Below are positions 53,424 through 61,100 of a stretch of 64,000 nt of DNA, piece by piece (within the stretch, counting starts at the first letter, position 1; each line of letters opens with the position of its first letter). The translations under genes and the position numbers were made by a program. The stretch lies in the NCBI RefSeq assembly GCF_024171605.1, contig NZ_JALKAA010000002.1, forward strand, positions 806,001-870,000, in the 5' to 3' direction. The notes under the pieces were generated by a model. That model saw only the letters and a list, made by a program, of their open reading frames with translations, ran no database searches and was not told the DNA's origin. Source of the stretch: Pontibacter sp. HSC-36F09. GTDB taxonomy: Bacteria > Bacteroidota > Bacteroidia > Cytophagales > Hymenobacteraceae.

Positions 53424-54391
53424 ATCCTGATCAGTTTAACGGTGATAAGTAGATCAAGCAGGATGAGGACCAGGGCCAGGGCCAGTGGGTATATGTATTT
53501 GTTAGCGGTTACATCAATGGTTTTGCTTTCGCGCAGTTCCCCTTCTATGTTGTTGATGGCGTTGATGAGGCGGCTCACTTCGCTGATGCGGCCATTTACC
53601 TCGAAGTATTCGCCTTCTGTCGCATCTGCCAGCTGCTCCAGTCCCTCAGGGTGCAGACGCGTAACGACAGGATTGCCCTCCGGATCCTTTTTATAAGAAG
53701 CACCAACCGGAATCTGCGTACCGTCTGTGGTGCCGATGCCCAGAGCAAATACCCGTATGTTTTGTTCGCGTAGCCTGTCAGCCCAGTCGGAGGTTCGACC
53801 TCCGAAATCTTCTCCGTCACTGATGAGCACCAGAATGCGGGCCTTTTGCTCACTTGCCCCCGGCGAAGCGGCTTGCCCGAATTTTTGGGATACAAGCTCC
53901 AGCACAGGTATAAAACTGGTTCCGCCATGTGGCAGCAGACCCGTGCGCAAGGTTTGGGTATAGAGCGTGAGTGCTTGCTGGTCGTAGGTAAGAGGACTTT
54001 GCAGATAAGCTTCCGAATCGAATACGATCAGTCCGATTCGGTCGGAATTGAAGCGGCTGATCAATCGTATGATATCACGTTTGGACCGTTCCAGGCGGGA
54101 GGGTTGCACATCGTTGGCATCCATAGAGGCCGAAAGGTCCACGGCGATGTAGATGTCCTTGCCGATCGTTTTGATCTCTTTTTTCATGGCTCCAAAAGAG
54201 GGCCCGAGGATGGCAATGATGAGCAGGACCACATAGGCGTGTCGCAGCACGAACTTCACCCAGACACCATGCGGGCGCTGCCCAAAAAAAGCCGATACCC
54301 TCTGTACCCGCCACAGATACCCGATGTACAGCCCCAGGAAGAGGATGCCGAACAGGATTTCGAGCAGTGTTAGCGTTTGGTACCAGGTCAT
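53420..54391 (-). CDS. VWA-domain membrane protein (BatB-like)
   Basis: A 323-residue protein from the ATG at 54391 (MTWYQTLTLLEILFGILFLGLYIGYLW). Two N-terminal helices (about 8-27, 50-68) are followed by a von Willebrand A domain with the MIDAS motif DLSAS (VDLSASMDANDV), then LRTGLLPHGGTSF and LVLISDGEDFGG. A C-terminal helix ends it (about 300-320). The pattern is BatA/BatB of the Bacteroides aerotolerance locus; the domain faces the periplasm by family. It overlaps the TPR gene. A TATATTTG -7 box and a GGGCAATTGCC palindrome lie just upstream. BatA, BatD and MoxR-like ATPase genes are absent here, so the exact role is uncertain. Confidence 0.86.
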   Translation of the reverse strand: MTWYQTLTLLEILFGILFLGLYIGYLWRVQRVSAFFGQRPHGVWVKFVLRHAYVVLLIIAILGPSFGAMKKEIKTIGKDIYIAVDLSASMDANDVQPSRLERSKRDIIRLISRFNSDRIGLIVFDSEAYLQSPLTYDQQALTLYTQTLRTGLLPHGGTSFIPVLELVSQKFGQAASPGASEQKARILVLISDGEDFGGRTSDWADRLREQNIRVFALGIGTTDGTQIPVGASYKKDPEGNPVVTRLHPEGLEQLADATEGEYFEVNGRISEVSRLINAINNIEGELRESKTIDVTANKYIYPLALALVLILLDLLITVKLIRI

Positions 54392-54405
54392 GTTGAGCAG
54401 AATCA

Positions 54406-54429
54406 GGCAATTGCCCGATGACAAATATA
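54406..54429 (-). promoter_or_regulatory. -7 box plus GGGCAATTGCC palindrome upstream of the VWA gene
   Basis: On the minus strand TATATTTG (54429-54422) fits TAnnTTTG. Five nt downstream lies GGGCAATTGCC (54416-54406), 15 nt before the start codon. The arrangement mirrors the DEAD-box gene. No -33 was recognised at the usual spacing. Confidence 0.45.
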
Positions 54430-54654
54430 AGAAAGGAAAGCCAATGTACAGGACTTTTGCGTGGCGCAGAAAGCAGATACAGGTATAGGTGGCGGAGCAG
54501 ATGCCGTGTGGCGTAGTGAAAAGAGGGTGTCAGGTTAAATTATTTAAAAAAAATCTGGCATCAGAAAGCTAAATAGAATCAGGTAGTTAGTTTTAGAAAA
54601 GGGAGTTTAGAGGTATACCAGGCGGGTTTATTTGCTAAAATTTTGGGGTATGCT

Positions 54655-54686
54655 ATTGTGTGAGCAAATTTAATGTAGTATGTTTG
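54655..54686 (+). promoter_or_regulatory. promoter of the tRNA cluster
   Basis: TTG (54656-54658), 20 nt, TATGTTTG (54679-54686): a good match to the Bacteroidota promoter. Transcription would start near 54693, about 19 nt before tRNA-Ser. Confidence 0.65.
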
Positions 54687-54711
54687 CAATCTCTTCAGCA
54701 GGGAGAGACCC

Positions 54712-54798
54712 GGAGGGGTGGGTGAGTGGCTTAAACCAGCAGTTTGCTAAACTGCCGTACTGGAAACGGTACCGGGGGTTCGAATCCCCCCTCCTCCG
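54712..54798 (+). tRNA. tRNA-Ser (GCT)
   Basis: An 87-nt class II tRNA. The acceptor GGAGGGG (54712-54718) pairs with CTCCTCC (54791-54797). The anticodon stem is GCAGT/ACTGC with loop TTGCTAA (anticodon GCT). A long variable arm contains GTAC ... GTAC-type pairing, and the T arm is GGGGG-TTCGAAT-CCCCC. CA follows the discriminator G; a full CCA is not clearly encoded. Confidence 0.95.
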
Positions 54799-54912
54799 CA
54801 AGCGGAAAAAATAAATTGAAAATGTTTTGACAATTTAAATTCTTCGCTTACTTTTGCACCGCGTTCAACATTAACGGCGACACAATCGCTGACCGGAGTT
54901 GGAAGCATAGTT

Positions 54913-54986
54913 CGGGGTGTAGCGTAGCCCGGTATCGCGCCACATTTGGGATGTGGAGGTCGTAGGTTCGAATCCTGCCACCCCGA
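54913..54986 (+). tRNA. tRNA-Pro (TGG)
   Basis: A 74-nt tRNA. The acceptor CGGGGTG (54913-54919) pairs with CACCCCG (54979-54985). The anticodon stem is CCACA/TGTGG with loop TTTGGGA (anticodon TGG). The T arm is GTAGG-TTCGAAT-CCTGC. CCA is not encoded. Confidence 0.95.
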
Positions 54987-54989
54987 CTT

Positions 54990-55021
54990 AAAAAATTTCG
55001 GAAGCAATTCCGAAATTTTTT
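54990..55021 (+). terminator. strong terminator-like hairpin between tRNA-Pro and tRNA-Arg
   Basis: AAAAAATTTCGGAA (54990-55003) and TTCCGAAATTTTTT (55008-55021) form a perfect 14-bp stem over a GCAA tetraloop, with the T run inside the second arm. It begins 4 nt after tRNA-Pro. Only 36 nt then remain before tRNA-Arg, too few for a full promoter, so read-through or processing would be needed. Confidence 0.7.
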
Positions 55022-55057
55022 GTTTAAGGGTAGAGCTAACGCTCTCCTAAGGACGCT

Positions 55058-55131
55058 GGTCTCGTAGCTCAGCTGGATAGAGCAACTGCCTTCTAAGCAG
55101 TAGGTCTTTGGTTCGAATCCAAACGGGATCA
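55058..55131 (+). tRNA. tRNA-Arg (TCT)
   Basis: A 74-nt tRNA. The acceptor GGTCTCG (55058-55064) pairs, with two wobbles, with CGGGATC (55124-55130). The anticodon stem is ACTGC/GCAGT with loop CTTCTAA (anticodon TCT). The T arm is TTTGG-TTCGAAT-CCAAA. Confidence 0.94.
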
Positions 55132-55140
55132 CTTTCACAC

Positions 55141-55171
55141 AACGCCAGATCGTCAAAAACGGTCTGGCGTT
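55141..55171 (+). terminator. terminator of the tRNA cluster
   Basis: AACGCCAGA (55141-55149) and TCTGGCGTT (55163-55171) form a 9-bp stem, with additional CG pairs inside. A T-rich stretch follows. Confidence 0.75.
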
Positions 55172-55352
55172 GTTGTTTTCGGGCTTTTTGACACTTTTGC
55201 ACCATTCCGTATCAGCGTTAGATATCTCCTTTTATGCGCATCCGGGGCACACCGCAGAAAAGCCATAATCACAACCCTTTTTTACCTCCACAACAAAGCT
55301 TACAACAAAGGCGAACGCCTGCTCTACGTGTAAATACGCCTGAGCGGTATAC

Positions 55353-57701
55353 CTACAGAAACCTCACAGTGATATAACTGTCCGTGTTCCTTCCCCGGTC
55401 ATCGGTGCAGGAAATCTTATACCTGCCGGACTTTTGTGGCTCAAAAAAAACCTTCTCGTTAGCGGGTGTGGCACGTAGAAATTTATCGTTGATATACCAG
55501 TATACTTGCTTAACTTCGTTGTGCGTGTTGCTGTGCAGCATCAGTTGCTGGCGTTCTTCCTGCTCAAGCAGATACTCCATACCTGCAGCCGGCGAGGTGA
55601 TAACCGGAGCGTGCTCTTTAAAGATGCGGCGGCAACTGGGGTTGTGTGCCGGAATCTGCTGGTAAGGTATGCGCTCCGCATCGTAAAAGGTGAGTAGCTC
55701 CGGCGCATGGTTAGGGTACAACTGTTGCACAAAACCTGTTGGTGGCAGGCAGCTGGTGCAGTAGCTATACCGCTTGTCTCCGGACACGGTAATGTTTTTC
55801 AGGTGGCTGCACTTTTGCGTGGACGAGATGCCGGGTATAAAGTTATCCAGTACCTGATTTTTGCAGAAGCTGTTAACGGGGCTGCCGCTCTCTGCGCAAA
55901 CCACTCTTAAACCAATGTCTTTAGGTTGTTGAAACCACCCGTCAGTGGAGTTATAATCGATGCTGTTGAAGATGTCGAAAAGCAGGGGAGTGGCCGAGTC
56001 GGTGCCGTTTAGTTCGGGTACGCCCTCGCCGGAGAAATTGCCCACCCACACGCCTACTGTATACTTTTTGTTGTAGCCGATGCTCCAGGCATCTTTACGG
56101 CCATAAGAGGTGCCGGTCTTCCAGGCGATCTTGGGCAGGTTCGGACTGTTGTGCGCATTGTGCGGCAGATCAGGGCGGGTGAGCTGCGTCAGAATTTGGC
56201 CCACCATGTAAGCCGATGCTGGCGAAAGCAGCTGCGTTTCCGCTTGCGTGGTATCCTGTTGCAGCCACTTAACAGGGCTATACTTCCCTTGGTTAGCCAA
56301 AGCGGCGTAAAACAAGGTCAGCTCTTCCAGTTTTACATCACATCCTCCCAGAATCAGGGAAAGGCCGAGCTGGTGGTCCATCTGCTTCATCTGCGAAAAT
56401 TCTGCCTGCTTCAGCTTCTGCACAAAAGCATCCACACCCACCAGGTCAAGTACTTTTACGGCGGGCACGTTGAGCGAAGTGGCTAGGGCATGTTCTATGG
56501 TGACGTTACCATTGTAGTTGCCAAAGTAGTTCTGCGGGCGATACCCGGCATAATCCACGGGCACATCGGTGATGATGGTTTTCGGGGTGAGCGTACCTTT
56601 GTCGAAAGCGGTGGCATACAGGAACGGCTTTAAAGTACTTCCCGGCGAGCGAACTGCCCGAATGCCATCTACCTGCCCGTGGTGCGCAAAATCGTTAAAA
56701 TCGGCAGAACCCAGGTAGGCCTCTACCGCTCTTGTTTGGTTGTTGATGACCAGTACCGCCGCGTTGTGGATGTTCAGGTGGCGAAGCCGCTGCATGTAGT
56801 TGTAGGCCAGTTGCTCCACTTTTTCCTGTACCTGCCGGTTCAGCGTGGTTTTAATGATGGCCTGATTCTTATACCTGCGGAACATGCGGTAAGCAAAGTG
56901 CGGTGCTACTTTCGGAGCATCCAGACGACGTGCTTCCAGCGGCTCCAGCAAAGCGTCTTCTATCTCCGAAGCCGGAAAAGCCTGTTGCGCCTGGTAATAG
57001 CGCAGCCACTTATTACGGAAGTCAACTATTCGCTCGTTCTGCTCACCGATCCGCAGCGAGGAAGGTTTGTTCGGAATAACCGTCAGCGTAACCGCCTGCG
57101 CCAAGCTCAGCTGCCTGGGCGACTGTTGAAAGTATAAAACAGAGGCAGCCTTTACACCTTCGATGTTCCCACCAAAAGGTACCAGGTTCAGGTATAGCTG
57201 CAGGATCTCGTCTTTGCTGTAGTACCACTCCAGTTGCAGTGCCCGGAACATCTCCATCAACTTGTTAGCATAGGTGCGCTGCTGGGGGTATAGCAGACGA
57301 GCCACCTGCATGGTAATGGTAGAAGCGCCGGAGGTTTTCTTATATTGAAAGATATTGTTGGTTAAGGCGCGCGTTATCGCAAAGGGATTAATGCCCGGGT
57401 GATAATAAAAGTATTTGTCCTCCTTCAGTAACACCGCTTTTTTGAGGACAGGATTTATTTCGTCCGGCTCCAGCTGCATCCGCCACTTATCATCCCGGCT
57501 CAAAAAAGCATTGATCACGCTGCCATCCGAAGCAGTGATAACGGGGGAGTAGGAGATGTTTATTTTGAGTGGGTAGAGGTAGTTAAGTATAACTAAGGTA
57601 AGGCAAAGCGTCAGCACAAAGTATAAAGTATACTTCAGCAAGGGCCTACTATACTTTAGCAGCCGCTGGCTTGGTTTATACTTTGGTTGTTGTGCTTGCA
57701 T
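55353..57701 (-). CDS. pbpC: penicillin-binding protein 1C
   Basis: Bifunctional class A PBP of 782 residues, anchored by one helix (about 24-44). The glycosyltransferase (GT51) domain is about 60-250 with KEDKYFYYHPGINPFAI and TSGASTITMQVARLL. The transpeptidase domain is about 310-590 with SxxK S355-TLK-358 (RSPGSTLKP), SxN in ATSLNVPAV, and KTGTS at 528-532. A C-terminal PBP1C extension (BiPBP_C, about 690-782) ends in an Ig-like fold. It polymerises and cross-links peptidoglycan at the inner membrane. In many bacteria pbpC follows an alpha-2-macroglobulin gene directly; here a GIY-YIG gene and a palindrome intervene. Confidence 0.95.
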   Translation of the reverse strand: MQAQQPKYKPSQRLLKYSRPLLKYTLYFVLTLCLTLVILNYLYPLKINISYSPVITASDGSVINAFLSRDDKWRMQLEPDEINPVLKKAVLLKEDKYFYYHPGINPFAITRALTNNIFQYKKTSGASTITMQVARLLYPQQRTYANKLMEMFRALQLEWYYSKDEILQLYLNLVPFGGNIEGVKAASVLYFQQSPRQLSLAQAVTLTVIPNKPSSLRIGEQNERIVDFRNKWLRYYQAQQAFPASEIEDALLEPLEARRLDAPKVAPHFAYRMFRRYKNQAIIKTTLNRQVQEKVEQLAYNYMQRLRHLNIHNAAVLVINNQTRAVEAYLGSADFNDFAHHGQVDGIRAVRSPGSTLKPFLYATAFDKGTLTPKTIITDVPVDYAGYRPQNYFGNYNGNVTIEHALATSLNVPAVKVLDLVGVDAFVQKLKQAEFSQMKQMDHQLGLSLILGGCDVKLEELTLFYAALANQGKYSPVKWLQQDTTQAETQLLSPASAYMVGQILTQLTRPDLPHNAHNSPNLPKIAWKTGTSYGRKDAWSIGYNKKYTVGVWVGNFSGEGVPELNGTDSATPLLFDIFNSIDYNSTDGWFQQPKDIGLRVVCAESGSPVNSFCKNQVLDNFIPGISSTQKCSHLKNITVSGDKRYSYCTSCLPPTGFVQQLYPNHAPELLTFYDAERIPYQQIPAHNPSCRRIFKEHAPVITSPAAGMEYLLEQEERQQLMLHSNTHNEVKQVYWYINDKFLRATPANEKVFFEPQKSGRYKISCTDDRGRNTDSYITVRFL

Positions 57702-57759
57702 CTTGGGTTATGAATTTATTCGGATTACTTTTTGTAGTTTGAAAAATGAATTACTACTG

Positions 57760-58065
57760 ATGATATTTCACAATTACTTTGTATACATTTTAACCAATCC
57801 GAAGAAAACTACTTTATACATCGGCATAACCAATGATATTGTCCGTAGACTGGAAGAGCATTGTGAAAATGCAGGTAATCCTGCAACATTTGCCGGAAAG
57901 TACTTTTGCCATCTCCTGATGTATTACGAACGCTTCAGCTCAGTTGAACATGCCATAGCGCGTGAAAAAGAGTTAAAGAAGTGGAGTCGGGATAAGAAAG
58001 ACGCTTTGATTAATAGCACCAATCCTCATTGGTTTCCGCTTAATATAGAAGTCCAGGAGTATTGA
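57760..58065 (+). CDS. small GIY-YIG nuclease-family protein
   Basis: A 101-residue GIY-YIG domain of the stand-alone YhbQ/UvrC-N-like type. From the ATG at 57760 it reads MIFHNYFVYILTNPKKTTLYIGITNDIVRRLEEH, where YILT ... LYIGIT is the YIL/GIY-YIG signature and R-R-L-E-E-H the catalytic helix. FSSVEHAIAREKELKKWSRDKKDALI carries the conserved Glu. An in-frame start at 57703 adds 19 residues. It is the only plus-strand gene between two minus-strand genes that usually adjoin. A 28-bp perfect inverted repeat follows its stop by 28 nt. Association with a repeat suggests a mobile or repeat-processing role; that is inference. Confidence 0.85.
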   Translation: MIFHNYFVYILTNPKKTTLYIGITNDIVRRLEEHCENAGNPATFAGKYFCHLLMYYERFSSVEHAIAREKELKKWSRDKKDALINSTNPHWFPLNIEVQEY

Positions 58066-58092
58066 CCTCCAATTTTATCATTTTTCCCTCTT

Positions 58093-58174
58093 TGTCATTT
58101 CGAACGCAGAGAGAAATCTGGATCATTTCATGACCTCAAAATATTTCAGATTTCTCTCTGCGTTCGAAATGACA
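58093..58174. repeat. 28-bp perfect inverted repeat (REP/MITE-like palindrome)
   Basis: The arms at 58093-58120 (beginning TGTCATTTCGAACGCAGAG) and 58147-58174 (ending GCGTTCGAAATGACA) are exact reverse complements over 28 bp around a 26-nt loop. The GTCATTTCGAACG...GAGAAATCT wording is, from memory, that of dispersed palindromes found in many Bacteroidota genomes, often near small GIY-YIG genes. It lies directly after such a gene and 17 nt before the A2M stop. It could also terminate transcription. Confidence 0.8.
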
Positions 58175-58191
58175 ACACTGCTAGGACAATA

Positions 58192-61100
58192 CTATTTTAC
58201 AGTAACAACCCCACCCCCTGAATAACTATGATACTCCGCATTATACATGGCGTCTGCCCCAATTGGTCCTAACTGGAATGTACCCTTTGATACCGCGCGC
58301 ACCTGATAGAAAAAGTACTGCTGCTCGGGTTTTGCGGTAGCGTACAGATTGATCCTGTCGTCCCTAATATCAATGTGGTCCGGGGTGGCGGGTTTTTGGG
58401 CTTCTATCCAGCCAAACTCGCGGGCAGTCATCAGGCGTGGGTTTTCTATTTCGAAACCGGCGGGTAGCATGTCGGTAATGGCGATGTTCGGCATACTTCT
58501 GCCATCCAGCGACTGCAGTTCCACACGCACCACCACCAGGTCATTTTGCCGGAACGTGTTGTTGGTGATCTCCCGGCCGTTGCGGTCGAAGAAGGTTTTG
58601 CGCACTTGCAGGTAATTGTCTTCGCGCTTCACATATCCGCTCTGGCTGATGCCTTCCAGTTCCCAGAAATAGTATAAAGAGCCTGTTCCCTTACCCCGAA
58701 TGCTGATCGGGTCGCTGCCGATGTTGTTGGTCAGCGTCAGGTCCTTGCCTGAGAAAGTACCGATTTGTTTGTCATTTTGGTATACCTGCGCTGTCTGGTC
58801 GCCCTGGTTTCTGCTCGAAAGCTTGCCTAAAGCCATCAGCGCAAAAGCACGTTCCTGGGTGTTATACCAGCGTTTGGAGCGCAGTTCATCCGATAAGTGC
58901 CTTGCCATCGTTCCAACCTGCGGATTATCCGGGTCAGCTTCCAGCAAACTGTTCAGCGAGATTGCCATGTCGCGGATCGGGGAGTAAAAGCTGCCGCCGA
59001 GGGCACGCACTGAAGTTTCGCCGGAGAAGGAGCGGGGCAGGATCTGGTTGAAGCTCTCGCGACTGCCGTTCAGGGCGTAAGTACTGGCCAGCATATACCT
59101 TGCATCAATCGACAGCAATTCAGGTTTGGCTTTGTAGTAGTTCATCGTGGACCAATCTACCTTGCCAGCTATACCTAGCACGTACAGCGAATAGGTGGTT
59201 TCGCGGGCTGCGATGTACTTGCTCTGCACCTGGCGACTGGCGTCGTAATAGCTGTATTCTTCCATGGCCTTGGCTTTTACTTTTTGCTGCAGATAGCGCA
59301 GGGCTTTATCGAGCACCTCCTGCGTTACCGGGAAGCCAGCTTTTTTGGCTTCCAGCAAGAAGTGCGTGGCATAGGTGCTGCTCCACCAGTCGGTGTAGGT
59401 GGCGCCGGGCCAGTAGGTAAAGCCGCCGTCGTACTGCTGCATCAGCTCAATTTTGTTGATAGCCTCCTGCACCAGGTAATTCGGGTTAAAGGTGCGGCTC
59501 TTCTGGTCCTGGTTCAGCGAACGGGCCAGGTCGGTGTAGTATAAAAGCGGGAAAGCCGTGGAAGTGGTTTGCTCCAGGCAACCGTGCGGGTAGCGCAGCA
59601 GGAAGGTAATGTCGTCGGTGAACTGCGCCAGCGGCGAACGACTCAGCACGAGCTTAGCCGACACAGACGAAGGTATAAAATCGTTAGCCAGCTTGATGTT
59701 GGCCGTGGCGCCATCTTTTACACTGCCGGCCTCAGTTACTTTGGTAAGTGGAGCGATGGGGCGAACCGTGATGTCGGTATTGCTGGCAAAAGTCTCGTTA
59801 AGGGCATTGACCGCTACTTTCACTGTAGCCTGACCTATGGCAGGCGTAGCCACTAGTTTATAAGTCACCTGCGCCTCGGCGTTCGGATTTATACCTGCTG
59901 ATTTCCGGGTTTCGCCAACTATACGCAAAGGGCCTGTCACCGAAATAGTGCTGGCGGCTGTGGCTTTGGTAGTGGTGGTATTGCTCAGCGTTACCGGCAC
60001 CAATATCGTATCGCGCGGACTCACAAAACGGGGGAGAGCCGTACTGATCACCACCGGATCCGAAACACGCATCATCTTTTCAGAAGAACCGAAAGCATTG
60101 TCCTTATACGCCACGGCCATAATGCGGACTGCGCCCGAAAATTCAGGTATACGCACGTTTACTGTAGCCTCGCCGTTGGCATTTGCTTTTAACTGCCCGC
60201 TCCACAACGACACCAGTTTTACCCGTTTGTTGGTGAGCGGATTGATGCGTTTGGCCAGATCGTAGCCGTCGCCACCGGTGCTGGAGCGCGCGCCCAACTC
60301 CGGGAACAGGTAGGGGTACAGGTCGTAGCCGGCAACTTCCAGCGCGCGTTTTTGATAGAAGAAGCCATGTGGGTCGGGTGTCTGGTAATCCTTAATTTGC
60401 AGGATGCCTTCGTCTACCACAGCCAGCGTAACTTCTGCGTTCGGAGCAGTTTTCACCTTAACCTGCTGCACCTTACTGGAGCGGGAAGTTTCAGGAGCAA
60501 GTATAGCAACAGCCAGCTGCGTACTTTTCCTGGTGACCGCTAAAGGTTTAAATCCTCGAGCAATGGTCAGTGGCATCTGGTTATCTTTTACCTGGCGAAG
60601 CGCAATGGCGGTGATGTAAGCCGTTGGCAGGTGCTCGTCCTTGATCGGCAGCGTAAGCGAGGCGGCTTTTTTGTCGGTTTTGAGGTAGTAATAGCTGAGC
60701 ACTTTGTTCTGCTCGACGGTTACCAATATCTTGCCTGCAAACGGCGATTTGAACAGCACTTTCGCTTCGTCACCTACTTCGTATTTTTCCTTGTCCAGCG
60801 AAATGTCTACTTCGCCTTCCGTGTTCACGGCAAAGGAGGTGCTTTCGGTATCGCCCCAGCCGTAGGCATAGAATTCCTGCGCCACATAGTTGTGGGCACC
60901 CGGCCGCATTACGCGTATTTCGTATTGGCCGGAAGAAACAGGCGTGAAATTGAACGTAGCTCCGGTGGCAGGTATATTGATGTTCTGGCTGACGATGACG
61001 TTCTCTTTGCGCTGCGATTTATAGTTGTATTCGTCGCTTCTCCGCTCAATCACCGACTCGTAGGTATAGCGCACCAGTTGCACGCGGGCTGTGGTATTAA

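Noticed and set aside
54747-55156. Minus-strand frames with CGGGGIRTPG and similar peptides
   Set aside because: They are translations of tRNA genes in antisense, a well-known annotation artefact.
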